64,000 nucleotides of DNA, from contig CATNEN010000001.1 in assembly GCA_950097015.1 (NCBI GenBank), forward strand, positions 24,246,501 to 24,310,500. The letters are read 5' to 3'. Positions 45,422 to 57,245 of this stretch are shown here, piece by piece. A program made the translations under genes and the position numbers. The stretch comes from Macrostomum hystrix (taxonomy: Eukaryota; Platyhelminthes; Macrostomidae). The notes beneath the pieces are model-generated. The model saw nothing but the letters and a program-made list of their open reading frames with translations. It was not told the origin of the DNA and did not search any database. Every line of letters begins with the position of its first letter. Positions within the stretch are counted from its first letter, which is position 1.

Positions 45422-48400
45422 ATGCCTACTAGCAGTAGCGATTCGCAACATTTTCAGGCAATGTCTGGCACGCCATTGCGCCAACAGATGTCGTTCGCGG
45501 GCGTCGGCACGATGGCTCCAACTAGCGAGCCGCGCGGCGGCGCTGGCGAAGTGTCGGCATTCCGGCGCAAATCAACGCAGCACGCTTCGTTGAAACAGTT
45601 CCGCCAGGTGAAAGACGAAATCAACCAAGTTTATTCCCAGATTTCCACCTACATTGACGAGTGCCTGGAGTTCTTCGGCACCGAGTGCTCAGCTGAGGTG
45701 CCCTGTGCTGTGGGGGGCCCGTCTTCCGCGAAGCTGGAGCAAGATTGCTTCTCCAGAATCCTGACGTCATCGGCTGTGACTTCGGTGACGGACTTTCGCG
45801 CCAAAGTTAAGGGCATTCGAGAGGTGATATCGCGCAACCAAATGAAGTGCGCCTTCTTTGGCCGCACCTCCAATGGCAAGAGTACAGTTATCAATGCCAT
45901 GCTGGGCCGTAAGGTGCTGCCTTCGGGTATTGGACACACCACTAACTGCTTTCTGCAGGTGAGCAAGTGACATTTTGTACACGTATAATTACTCAAATGA
46001 TGCATGTACAGCTGCTGTACCAGTTCCTGAGTACTACTCAAATGGTGCATGTACAGCTGTTGTACCAGTTCCTGAGTACTACTCAAATGGTGCATGTACA
46101 GCTGTTGTACCAGTTCCTGAGTACTAAAATGGTGCATGTACAGCTGCTGTACCAGTTCCTGAGTACTACTCAAACGATGCATGTACAGCTGTTGTACCAG
46201 TTCCTGAGTACTAAAATGGTGCATGTACAGCTGCTGTACCAGTTCCTGAGTACTTCTCAAACGATGCATGTACAGCTGCTGTACTCAGTTCCTGAGTACT
46301 TCTCAAACGATGCTGAGTTCCTCTCTCACTGGCGCACCCCAGGTGGAAGGCACTCACAAGGAAGCGCCGTACCTGATGACGCCCAACAGCTCTGAAGAGC
46401 GGCCAATCGATTCAGTCAGCCAGCTGGGCAGCGCGCTGTCTAACGAGAAGCTGGACTGCGAGTCGCTGGTCAGAATCTTCTGGCCCAAGCAGCGCTGCAG
46501 CCTGCTACGCGAAGACGTCGTCCTTCTGGACTCGCCAGGCGTTGACGTGTCGCCTGACCTTGACACTTGGATTGATCAGTTCTGCATGGACGCTGACGTG
46601 TTTATTCTGGTGTGCAACTCCGAGTCGACCCTGATGAATACGGAGAAGAAATTCTTTCACAAAGTCGGCTCCAAGCTGAGCAAGCCGAATGTGTTTGTGC
46701 TCAATAACCGGTGGGACTGCTCAGACGGAGAAGCTGAATCTGCTGATCTGGTGCGCAAGCAGCATATGGATAAGAGCATCAGCTTCTTGGCTGACGAACT
46801 CAAGACCTGCACCAGGTGGGTTGGTCTCCTCTTTTGTCCTAAAATTAAAAAAATGTAATTAGGTAAACAGCGAGAGAAACTATGCATACACCCGTGTGAT
46901 CAAATGCCTCGTCATCTTATTAGTGTTGATATAGATAGCTTATCCAAAATTAATATATTTTTGTCGCAGATCCGAAGCGGAGTCTCGAGTTTATTTTGTG
47001 TCGGCCAAGGAGGCGCTGGTCAACCGGCTGAAGGAGACCAGCCAGGGCTTGGAGTCACCTTCGCCAGGTAAGCTGGGGTTGTTTGCAGCAGCGTTTTCTT
47101 ACTGGGATTGTATTGCTCTGTCTGTAGATCCAACGAATCGTGAGTATCAGCACAGTTTGTAAAATAGAATTAGACGAGCCTATTTAAACTGATCTGGGCC
47201 GGCGGAAAATGAGTACCTCGGTACCTGTAAAATAGAATTTAATTACCTACAAAAGAATCCGATTTACCTACAAAATGGTATCTGAAAAACGTATGAAATG
47301 GAATCTGATTAACCTCTGAAATGGGATTTGAGTAGCTCGCAGAATGGGATCTGATTAACCACTGAAATGGGATTTAAGCAGCTCGCAGAATGGGATCTGA
47401 TTAACCTCTGAAATGGGATTTAAGCAGCTCGCAGAATGGGATCTGATTAACCTCTGAAATGGGATTGAGCAGCTTGTTAAATGTGATGAGATCACAATAA
47501 TCGTTTGAAATGGGATTTGAGAAAACTTGTAAAATGGGATCTGATTATCCTGTAAAATGGCATCTGATTATCCTTTAAAATGGGATCTGATTAGCCCGCT
47601 GATATCCCGATCCCCAACAGGCTCCCTTGGCTCGCTGGCTGACGGCTGGCAGTCGCGCTACTTTGACTTCAAGAATTTCGAGCGCGAATTCGAACTCATC
47701 CTATCCGAGTCGGCCATTCGCACCAAATTTGCTGCTCATGCTGACCAGGGCCGGCAAATCGCTGGCAGCATGTTCTCCATTCTAGAGGCCGTTTACGAAG
47801 GCTCAGTTGAGGAGAAAGACTCGGCCGTGCGACAGAGACAGGCGCTGCAGCGAGATCTGGAGAACCTGAGAGTTCGCAACGCCAAGGTGAGGACTGGATT
47901 AGCTTTTCCGATTTTTTCAGCCTTACCCTCAAATTTCCAACCACCTAACACGTATTATCATATCCAATCTCACGTGTCTTCTCATATCCAATCTCACGTG
48001 TCTTCTCATATCCAATCTCACGTGTCATCTCATATCCAATCTCACGTGTCATCTCATATCCAATCTCACTTGTCTTCTCATAACCAATCTCACGTGTCAT
48101 CTAATTTCCAATCTCACTTGTCTTCTCATATCCAATCTCACGTGTCATCTCATATCCAATCTCACGTGTCATCTCATATCCAATCTCACTTGTCTTCTCA
48201 TATCCAATCTCACGTGTCTTCTCATATCCAATCTCACGTGTCATCTCATATCCAATCTCACTTGTCTTCTCATATCCAATCTCACGTGTATTCTCACATC
48301 CAATCTCACTTGTTTTCTCATATCCAATCTCACTTGTCTTCTCATATCCAATCTCACTTGTCTTCTCATATCCAATCTCACGTGTCATCTCATATCCAAT

Positions 48401-50205
48401 CTCACTTGTCTTCTCATATCCAATCTCACGTGTTTTCTCATTTCCAATCTCACGTGTCATCGCATATCCAATCTCACGCGTCTTTTCAAATATAATCTCA
48501 CGAATCATCTCAAATATAATCACACGAGCCATCTAATTTATAATCTCACCGTGTTTTTCACACCTTAATGCTTGCGTCAGGTCGCCTCCTAACATTTTTG
48601 CTCACCTTATCGCATAAATAATCTTTTCTGTCATATCACATTGTCATCAATCATCTCACCTGTCATATTATCATAGGTGGCTGCCAGCACGGAGCGCGAC
48701 ATTCGCCAGACCCTGGAAGGCATCGAGCGCAAAGTGGCTGGCACTCTGTCCGAAGAGATTCGCCGTCTAGTAGACATTGTGGACGACTTCGACCGACCAT
48801 TTCATCCGGACAGCATGTCGCTGGTGGTATACAAGAAAGAGCTTAACGAGCACGTCGAGCGCACCCTCGGCCTGCGATTGGCCGAGAACTGCGCCAGGCA
48901 GCTGGCCAAGGAGGTGCGCCGTGGCCTCACTGCGATGCAGGACCGGTACACGGCTCTGGTTGGCCAGGAGACCCGGCAGAGGATGCAGGCGCACGTGCAG
49001 CCGGGCTTGCTGCACTGGGAGCCGGCCTTTCATGTCGATTGTCGGAATATTTGCGCGGACTTTCGAGAGGATATCGAATTCAGATTCTCACTGAGTCCGA
49101 CTGCTCTGCTGGCTAGACTGCAGGTACGGCTGCTAGCGAGAGTTGGAGCCATTTTGGCATTATGAACCGCAGCGGGAGTAGTAGATAAGTATAATCGCAG
49201 CAAGAACCGTAGCTAGAATCGCAGCAAGAACCGTAGCTAGAATCGCAGCAAGAACCGTAGCTAGAATCGCAGCAATAACCGTAGCTAGAATCGCAGCTAG
49301 GACCGTTGCTAGAATCGCAGCTAGCACCGTTGCTAGAATCGCAGCTAGGACCGTTGCTAGAATCGCAGCTAGGACCGTTGCTAGAATCGCAGCTAGAACC
49401 GTTGCTAGAATCGCAGCTAGTACCGTTGCTAGAATCGCAGCTAGTACCGTTGCTAGAATCGCAGCAAAAACCGTAGCTAGAACCTAGCCTAGAATCGCAG
49501 CAAGAACCGAAGCTAGAATCGCGACTCACGACTTTCATTGCCTTCAAAAAATCATTCCAGGGCCGCAAGCCGCAGGACCTGCACCAGGTGTCACTAATCA
49601 GCTCGGCAGCTACCCCGCGCACACCTTCGAACACGTCGGCCGCATTGAATTCTGCCGCAGCCGGCAGCATCCAACATCAGCAGCAGCAGCAGGCGGCGGC
49701 AATGGCTCCGCTGGCTGCCCAGTTTCCGCTGCTGTTGGCCGCATTTCCCTCCCTGATGTCGCGCAACACCCTCGGCGCCGTGGCCGTTGTCGGAGTTGTC
49801 TTCAAAGCCACCGGCTGGCGGGTGCTGGCCATCTGCGGCGCTGTCTACGGCGGCCTCTACCTGTACGAGCGGCTCACCTGGACTGGCCGCGCCCGCGAGC
49901 GCCTGTTCAAGAGGCAGTACGTCGACTACGCCACGGCCAAGCTGCGCCTGATCGTGGACCTGACTTCCTCCAATGCGTCGCATCAGGTGCGCCAGGAGCT
50001 GGTCATGTGCCAGAAGAAGCTGCTCCACGAGGTGGAGTCCGAGGAGGCCGCCAAGATGTCTGAGGCCGAACGTCTCGAGCGGCTCATCCGCCGCCTAGAG
50101 GAGGTGTGCTCAACTGCCAAGCGGCTGAAGAATCAGGCGGCCTTCTTGGACAAGACTCTGGCCAATTTTCACCAGAACTACATCCTGCAGGAGAGGCAGG
50201 ACTGA
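45422..50205 (+). CDS. MFN: Mitofusin (outer mitochondrial membrane fusion GTPase), six exons
   Basis: Dynamin-family GTPase that tethers and fuses outer mitochondrial membranes. Exons 45422-45958, 46343-46815, 46970-47067, 47621-47886, 48677-49123 and 49561-50205 give 821 aa (human MFN1/2 about 740-757). GTPase motifs: G1 GRTSNGKST (residues 147-155), G2 Thr in GIGHTTNCF, G3 DSPG, G4-like NNRWD and G5 SAKEAL. Exons 4-5 hold the first helical region (FERE, IEGIERKV-type heptads). Exon 6 has the paired membrane segment (NTLGAVAVVGVVFKATGWRV then LAICGAVYGGLYLY) and a C-terminal heptad-repeat coiled coil. A short polyQ (QHQQQQQ) in exon 6 and a long Ser/Gly-rich N-terminus explain the extra length. 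Introns 1, 3, 4 and 5 each carry a different minisatellite. Poly(A) signal at 50412-50417. Confidence 0.96.
45990..46320. repeat. 39/45-bp minisatellite in mitofusin intron 1
   Basis: About seven units of atggtgcatgtacagctgtt plus gtaccagttcctgagtactactcaa; 45 bp or a 39-bp short form, both multiples of three. This keeps frames open on both strands (spurious 142-aa and 206-aa frames). The units contain near-palindromic gtacagctgctgtac. Confidence 0.95.
47230..47610. repeat. About 23/46-bp degenerate minisatellite in mitofusin intron 3
   Basis: Alternating ctgaaatgggattt... and cgcagaatgggatctgatta half-units of about 23 bp, forming 46-bp dimers that are best preserved at 47330-47470. Confidence 0.88.
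47945..48545. repeat. 24-bp minisatellite in mitofusin intron 4
   Basis: About 24 units of tctcatatccaatctcacgt plus gtca/gtct. The 24-bp period has no stop in the frame continuing from exon 4, so the reading frame runs through the donor for about 200 codons of an octapeptide SSHIQSHV before a stop near 48495. Confidence 0.96.
49165..49530. repeat. 24-bp minisatellite in mitofusin intron 5
   Basis: About 14 units of ctagaatcgcagcaagaacc plus gtag, with a central subtype agctaggaccgttg. The minus-strand frame over it is an artefact. Confidence 0.95.
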
Positions 50206-50411
50206 CCCTATCCGGGATTTCTGGGACAATTTCTTAAACAACGGCCTCAAGTGGGATAAATTTCAGCATGGAAGATGCAGCTAAGACAATCTTAGCTGGT
50301 TGTTTCAAAAAAAAGTATTCATAAAGTGCTCTGCCTGCTTGGCTGCAACTTCCGTCGATTTTCGATTCTTTTTCGGTTCTTAAGTTCGCTGGCTGCTGCA
50401 TAAGGTCTAGA

Positions 50412-50417
50412 AATAAA
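50412..50417 (+). promoter_or_regulatory. Poly(A) signal of mitofusin
   Basis: AATAAA about 207 nt after the stop codon. Confidence 0.6.
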
Positions 50418-50664
50418 ATCTGCAAGTGGTGGTCTCAAAATGCTGTTTTTAGGCTTTTTTATTTTTAGTTCGTTTGCTTAGTTCGTTAGTTGTTTCTGTG
50501 CGACTCAGATTCTGCTTTAAAATAATTATCCAGATATGACACTGACCTGGTAGCTCATGTGTCACTGTCATTAGCTTTAGTGGCACTTTTCCGTAATCTT
50601 CGTTCACTGGTCATTTTTGTACAACTCGTCTAGACGGCCCGGTGAAATGGTGCCATTAATTTGA

Positions 50665-51470
50665 ATGCAGAACCCCACAACCCCTTTGAGAGGTTGTGCG
50701 CAGAACCAATTTGACCAACAAACCCGCCACCCCATTGTGCGCAGAACCCCTCAACCAACACACCCGCCACCCCATTATGTGCAGAACCCCTCAACCAACA
50801 CACACGCCACCCCATTGTGTGCAGAACCCCTCAACCAACACACCCGCCACCCCATTATGTGCAGAACCCCTCAACCAACACACCCGCCACCCCATTGTGT
50901 GCAGAACCCCTCAACCAACACACCCGCCACCCCATTGTGTGCAGAACCCCTCAACCAACACACCCGCCACCCCATTGTGTGCAGAACCCCTCAACCAACA
51001 CACCCGCCACCCCATTGTGTGCAGAACCCCTCAACCAACACACCCGCCACCCCATTGTGTGCAGAACCCCTCAACCAACACACCCGCCACCCCATTGTGT
51101 GCAGAACCCCTCAACCAACACACCCGCCACCCCATTGTGTGCAGAACCCCTCAATCAACACACCCGCCACCCCATTGTGTGTAGAACCCCTCAACCAACA
51201 CACCCGCCACCCCATTGTGTGCAGAACCCCTCAACCAACACACCCGCCACCCCATTATGTGCAGAACCCCTCAACCAACACACCCGCCACCCCATTGTGT
51301 GTAGAACCCCTCAACCAACGCACCCGCCACCCCATTGTGTGCAGAACCCCTCAACCAACACACCCGCCACCCCATTGTGTGCAGAACCCCTCAACCAACA
51401 CACCCGCCACCCCATTGTGTGTAGAACCCCTCAACCAACGCACCCGCCACCCCATTGTGTGCAGAACCCT
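50665..51470. repeat. 40-bp satellite, about 20 near-identical units
   Basis: Unit gcagaacccctcaaccaaca plus cacccgccaccccattgtgt. Very homogeneous, with a few positions varying (gtgt/atgt, gcag/gtag, aaca/aacg). All three plus-strand frames are open throughout because the unit contains no stop in any register. This gives long Pro/His/Asn-rich frames (up to 269 codons) that are not supported as genes. Confidence 0.98.
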
Positions 51471-51474
51471 TTGA

Positions 51475-53296
51475 GCACACAAAAACCGGAGTCATTTTCG
51501 TCGGGCACATTTAGTTTCAGTTTGCGTTGCATTATTCATTTTCTTCTTTATGAAATTGTTGCCTATAATGAAAGTCTTCAGTTATTACTGAAGTAGTTGA
51601 CTGGCTGTTTGTCAAGCTTCCGGTAACAAGCTCATGAACTCGTCTTAGCCATTAATGACAATGCTTTGCCGTCATTTAGTCTGCTTACAATGCGTTTCTG
51701 CTTAGGTTAAAATCATCCTTCACCAAAACCTAACCCGTATTGTGATACTAACTTTCTAGTTTACTCTAATTTAAACTCTAATGCAAATGTCTATTCTTTG
51801 CGCGAGGCAGAAACCGTAGATCTATGCGAGACCCAGCGCAGACAGTGACGCTAGCAGTTTTTTTGAACGCTTAAAATTGTTTTTCCCCGCGTTCAGTTGT
51901 CTAAAGAAACGTTTTTTTAAATAAAAAACTAAATTATTTTCAAACTCAGTCTCTTGAGAAATTAGTTTGTGACTTTGGCGCAGATTGTTCCAGTCCGTCA
52001 AGTCTTTGTTTTTTTAGCTCTTGGATTCAGAAATTTACTTTGAACAGCTGCTCGTCTTTTTAACTTTCATTTTATTTTTTGTTTGCTATTACGAGCTAGT
52101 TTCACCCGAGGAGCTCGTTTATGAAGCTCATTAAACTATGTTGGTTACCGGAATTTCACAGCTTTTTACTGTCACGCAAACACACAATGTACACATTCAA
52201 GCCACAGCCTATTAGCAGTAGAACTACCAAGTGGCTCCCGACAATTTTTGTGCTGCACCCGAACGGAGCAACGCAAGCACACAAAACTCAAGATCACGGG
52301 CCAACTTTTTGTTGCGCATCTTCTGAAACAAGAATCGAGTCGCCAGCTCTTCAGACCGTCGAGATATTCAATTGTTCTGGCCGAAGGTCAGATTTTTCCC
52401 ATAAGCGCTAGTGTATATCATACACCCCTATACACGAATTGGCACTGCGCCTCAGTGCTGCCTTGCCAGGCCTTCAATAATTTTCAGCATGTCACCCGAA
52501 TGTGCCTGCATCATGTCCGTCTTCGGTGGTCACCTACCTTTATCTAGACGGATTTGCTGGACCTTTAAGAGCTACAACAGGTGGAAATAGGCCACTATGG
52601 GCACCCTGACGCAAATTTCTCCTATTTAACTGATAAAGCCTAAATATTAGGCGCAGTTCAACCACAGTACACCATCGTCCTGTCTGTCAACCAATCAGTC
52701 ACCACCCAACGCTGCTAGCATTCAGGTGGGGCCCCTTGGTATAAAAAAGTATATAAACTGCCACAGGAGAGTAGATTACAAAACTTCGTTTCATCGCCCT
52801 CCGTAAAACCACAGCACTCTATTGCCTTAAGTAACAGTTAAAATCTGTTTTAAAAGCAACGTGACGACTTGGGCCCAGGAAATGACAATGAAAAGTTGAA
52901 AAATATTGCGAACAGAAAGCCGCGCAGATTGTAATTTAATAAAAAACGCAGTTAGCAACTACAACAGTCTGTTTTTATGGTGAAGTTTTCTTGTTTATAT
53001 TTATATCGATAGTAACTACGTAGTTTGGGGGTAATCAATGTTATTAGCTTTTGATAATCCACAAGTTACCATATGTTACTGCCTAAATGTGTGGCCTTAT
53101 AAAGTAATGCTTGTCACATTTCACACTTGTACTTATTTATTGCATATTGTTAACAGATAAATCTCTCTCCGTATCCGTGTATAAGCGATGTACGATCGCA
53201 AAATAAGTGAGCGAAATTAAAACGGATTCCATTGGCTAGAATATAAGATAATGAAAGAGTTACTTTGGCATCGACCTATCAGCGCATCCATTACGC
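51475..53296. other. Intergenic DNA between mitofusin and coactosin
   Basis: No exon recognised. A promoter-like pair lies at 52690-52748 (entered separately). A possible minus-strand poly(A) signal for the coactosin gene (tttatt on plus) is at 53136-53141. Confidence 0.4.
52690..52756 (+). promoter_or_regulatory. Orphan CCAAT/TATA promoter-like site
   Basis: ccaatcag at 52691, then tataaaaaagtatataaactgcc from 52740. The tataaa-actgcc arrangement resembles the lectin gene promoter at 61685. No downstream plus-strand coding exon is recognisable, so it may serve a non-coding or unseen transcript, or be chance. Confidence 0.25.
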
Positions 53297-54932
53297 CTAG
53301 CGCTCTCCTGTGCCATAGTTGGCACCGCCTGCTTTCACTAGCAGCTCCTTGATGTGCGCCTCCGTGAAGCTATCGGCGTTTTCCTCGCCAAACATACACT
53401 CGACAGCGAAGCTCTGAAAGTTTTTGAGAACAAATTTTGTGAGCACTTCGCATTCAGCATGCAGGTCTCACTATTACTGACCAAGGACAGAATATTTTGT
53501 TGACAGTTCAAGGCAAATAGTTCACTTGGGCAACCATTGATCAAGAACTGAACGATTTGGGGGACCATTGGTCAAGAACTGAATGACTTGGGTGACCATT
53601 GATCAAGAACTGAACGATTTGGGGGACCATTGGTCAAGAACTGAACGACTTGGGTGACCATTGATCAAGAACTGAACGACTTGGGTGACCATTGATCAAG
53701 AACTGAACGACTTGGGTGACCATTGATCAAGAACTGAACGACTTATTGGGTGACCATTGATCAAGAACTGAACGACTTGGGTGACGACCTAAAGAATGAT
53801 GAGGAAAGATTGTGAATTTAATCAGCCCTCCAATTTGTTCAGTAACAGTCAGGAATGGTTCCTACTATCAAGTGGCTCACCTTAATGATCTCCTTAACCA
53901 TGGCCTTCTCGGCACCAGTCTTAGCCCGCTTCAAAGGTGACACCCCGGCCCCAATCCAGGTGATGAAGACGAACTTAGCCCGCTTGCTCAGCTCGTCGCC
54001 CGTGTACTGCCGCAGGAAGCCATACGTCCGCTCGTTGTCTATGTTTGGAAAGCGGATTTTGAATTCGATTTGAGCTGATTTCGTACGAGCACACGCTCAT
54101 TGATACGGACGAAGGCACTCGCTTCCGTTCGCTCCTGCCTATTTCAACATTCTTCGACACGTTCGCTGTTCCACTCACCGATAAACTGAGCGCGAAATTC
54201 TTCCCAATCGGAGCCTTTGCCAGCCAACACGATATCGCCGGTTTCGTTGTATTTCAGCACGAGCCTGAGTTGGTTTTAGTTTTATTAAATCATTTTTATG
54301 GATAGATACAGATGGGGGAGATTATATGCGCTGAATGGACGTACATTGGGGCAGAGGTTGTAGACTAAGGGGTGGGTAGAGAGAGAGACACTGAGTGGAT
54401 GTACATTGGGGCAGAGGTTGTAAACTAAGGGGGTGGGTAGAGAGATACACTAAGTGGGTGTACATTGGGGCAGAGGTTGTAGCCAAGGGGGTGGGTAGAG
54501 AGAGAGACACTGAGTGGATGTACATTGCGGCAGAGGTTGTAAACTAAGGGGGTGGGTAGAGAGATACACTAAGTGGATGTACATTGGGGCAGAGGTTGTA
54601 ACCAAGGGGAGGTGGGTGAAGCGAGAGATGCGCTGAGTGGATGTACATTGGGGCAGAAGTTGTAGACTAGGGGAAAAGGTTGTAGGAAAAAGAGGCTAGC
54701 TTATCAAATGTACACTACCTCAATGTAATACTTACTCTTGTAATGAAACGATCGTCATCAGAAAATATTGTTTAAAAAATATAACATATCTTTTCCAAAA
54801 TGTATGTGCAAAACAGTAGAAATCCTGAATATGGAAAAACAGAAAAGTTTCCACTCACCAGTGCGTGTCGGTCTTGTCATCCCTAACGTCTTCATAAGCA
54901 GCTGAGATTTCTTCTTTGGCGATTTTAACCAT
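53297..54932 (-). CDS. COTL1: Coactosin-like F-actin-binding protein, four exons
   Basis: Single ADF-homology domain protein that binds filamentous actin; vertebrate COTL1 also binds 5-lipoxygenase. Minus-strand exons 54859-54932, 54179-54264, 53881-54038 and 53297-53413 give 144 aa (human 142). It begins MVKIAKEEISAAYEDVRDD, continues with WLVLKYNETGDIVLAGKGSD, YGFLRQYTGDELSKRAKFVF, ITWIGAGVSPLKRAKTGAEK and KAMVKEIIKSFAVE, and ends AHIKELLVKAGGANYGTGER. The KRAKT basic patch is the family's actin-contact segment. Introns 1 and 3 contain private minisatellites. A candidate poly(A) signal is at 53136-53141. All splice phases agree. Confidence 0.95.
53530..53785. repeat. 31-bp minisatellite in coactosin intron 3
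   Basis: About eight units of aagaactgaacgacttgggtgaccattgatc; one unit carries a tatt insertion. Confidence 0.93.
54335..54665. repeat. About 58-62-bp minisatellite in coactosin intron 1
   Basis: About six units built around gtggatgtacattggggcag plus aggttgta and gggtgggtagagagagacac. Unit length varies through small indels. Confidence 0.9.
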
Positions 54933-55384
54933 TATTTAATACCGTAGAGAATTTTGGTTTAAGACCAGTGAGGGTTGATAGAAAGCTTAACTTTTTGTTA
55001 GCTAGTTAGCGAGTCAAGGCAAATCTGTGACTTGAACTGGTAAACTGCAAACTATTTTATACGCGAGATTCAGAGTGAAATTAAACAGAGCTGGAAAGAG
55101 ATACAGACGACACAAAATCGGGCCATCGCCCCAGCCATGCCTGGCTCAGGCGTGCCAAACAGCAATGGGCCTGTACTGCCTGCCCTACAAAACTAACTAC
55201 AGATGTGAGCTTCAACCACTATCGCACCTGCACTTATAGCCTTTACAAGGCCCTAGAGAGAGGCATGTGAGCCACTCGCGATAACTGCGTGGCGCGTTTC
55301 AGCTCTGTCAGCGCGCGCAAATAACTATGACTACTTCTATTGCATCGGGTCTGCTGTGCAAATGTGGCCATGGTCAGAGACACA
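54933..55384. other. Spacer upstream of coactosin
   Basis: No exon seen; probably contains the coactosin promoter on the minus strand. Confidence 0.4.
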
Positions 55385-56268
55385 GCCCACAATCCAATCC
55401 TTCAGGTTAGCGTCAGTTACTCCCTCCAATCCTTCAGTCCAGCGTCAGTTACTCCCTCCAATCCTTCAGGTCAGCGTCAGTTACTCCCTTCAATCCTTCA
55501 GGTCAGCGTCAGTTACTCCCTCCAATCCTTCAGGCCAGCGTCAGTTACTCCCTTCAATCCTTCAGGCCAGCGTCAGTTACTCCCTTCAATCCTTCAGGCC
55601 AGCGTCAGTTACTCCCTCCAATCCTTCAGTCCAGCGTCAGTTACTCCCTCCAATCCTTCAGGTTAGCGTCAGTTACTCCCTCCAATCCTTCAGTCCAGCG
55701 TCAGTTACTCTCTCCAATCCTTCAGCGTCAGCATCAGCTACTCCCTCCAATCCTTCAGCGTCAGCATCAGCTACTCCCTCCAATCCTTCAGCGTCAGCAT
55801 CAGCTAGTCCCTCCAATCCTTCAGGTTAGCGTCAGCTACTCCCTCCAATCCTTCAGGTCAGCGTCAGTTACTCTCTCCAATCCTTCAGCGTCAGCGTCAG
55901 TTACTCCCTCCAATCCTTCAGGTCAGCGTCAGTTACTCCCTCCAATCCTTCAGGCCAGCGTCAGTTACTCCCTCCAATCCTTCAGGCCAGCGTCAGTTAC
56001 TCCCTCCAATCATTCAGGCCAGCGTCAGTTACTCCCTCCAATCCTTCAGGTTAGCGTCAGTTACTCCCTCCAATCCTTCAGTCCAGCGTCAGTTACTCTC
56101 TCCAATCCTTCAGCGTCAGCATCAGCTACTCCCTCCAATCCTTCAGCGTCAGCATCAGCTACTCCCTCCAATCCTTCAGCGTCAGCATCAGCTAGTCCCT
56201 CCAATCCTTCAGGTTAGCGTCAGCTACTCCCTCCAATCCTTCAGGTCAGCGTCAGTTACTGCCTCCAA
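55385..56268. repeat. 32-bp minisatellite with internal block duplication
   Basis: About 28 units of tccaatccttcaggtcagcg plus tcagttactccc. A block of about 200 bp with the same order of variant units (including three cagcgtcagcatcagcta subtypes) appears at about 55660-55865 and again at about 56050-56260. Confidence 0.95.
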
Positions 56269-56739
56269 TCAATATAGTGTGAATTAATTCGGATGTGAAT
56301 TCAAGAACATTGAGCTGGGTGTCAGTATTCGCGAATCGTTTGTAAGCTTTACATACAGTTCGATCAAATTTCGTTCTCTCTTGTCATAGACACAAACATG
56401 GTCTCGGGTACAGTCATTTGCAAACAGTCTGACTGCAAATGATTTACTTGTAGTTGAATGTGTTTACACTGTCTCGAAGTTAAATTGTTACATTATCAGG
56501 CCAAGGCATCTGGCTTGCCGTGATGAATCTATAGAATTTTATTTTTCTAGAGAATCGGCAATGATAAACAGAAGCAAAAGGGCAATTTTTATATATACGA
56601 GTATATAGTTTAAAGATAATGCGAAATCCGCTTAATTTGAAAAGCTTAGGTCGTAAAAATTAAAATCATTTGTTTATCATGGGGTTGACTGGACTCGAGT
56701 GACACGAGCCGTGGCTTGTCATTAGACAGGGGTTTGTCG

Positions 56740-57245
56740 GAGCCGGGTGAGTGTACGAGTAAGGCGGGTGTAGGAACGAGATGGCTATTGGAGTGAGGAG
56801 GTTGACTGATTGATCTAGTGTCTGATCGTGTGTAGGAGTGAGGCCGGTGTCGGAGTGAGGCGGGTGTAGGAGTGAGGTGGGTGTAGAAGTGGGGCGTTTG
56901 TAGGAGTGAGGCGGGTGCAGGAGTGAGGTGGGTGTAGGAGTGAGGCGGGTGTAGGAGTGAGTCGGGTGTAGGAGTGAGGCGGGTGTAGGAGTAAGGCGGG
57001 TGTAGGAGTGAGGTGGGTGTATAAGTGGGGCGGTTGTAGGAGTGAGTCGGGTGTAGGAGTGAGGCGGGTGTAGGAGTAAGGCGGGTGTAGGAGTGAGGTG
57101 GGTGTATAAGTGGGGCGGTTGTAGGAGTGAGTCGGGTGTAGGAGTGAGGCGGGTGTATAAGTGGGGCGGTTGTAGGAGTGAGTCGGGTGTAGGAGTGAGG
57201 CGGGTGTAGAAGTGGGGCGGTTGTAGGAGTGAGGCGGGTGTAGGA
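56740..57245. repeat. 17-bp minisatellite
   Basis: About 29 units of gtgtaggagtgaggcgg with agtcgg and ataagtggggcggttg subtypes recurring in a larger pattern. The 226-aa minus-strand frame across it is an artefact. Confidence 0.95.

Noticed and set aside
45649-46395. 206-codon minus and 142-codon plus frames
   Set aside because: 39/45-bp minisatellite in mitofusin intron 1 plus antisense of exon 1.
49588-50028. Minus-strand 144-codon frame opposite mitofusin exon 6
   Set aside because: Shadow of a GC-rich exon; the plus strand has clear mitofusin membrane and coiled-coil features.
50665-51596. Three Pro/His-rich proteins of 162-269 codons
   Set aside because: Produced by a 40-bp satellite without stops; all three frames are equally open, the opposite of coding constraint.
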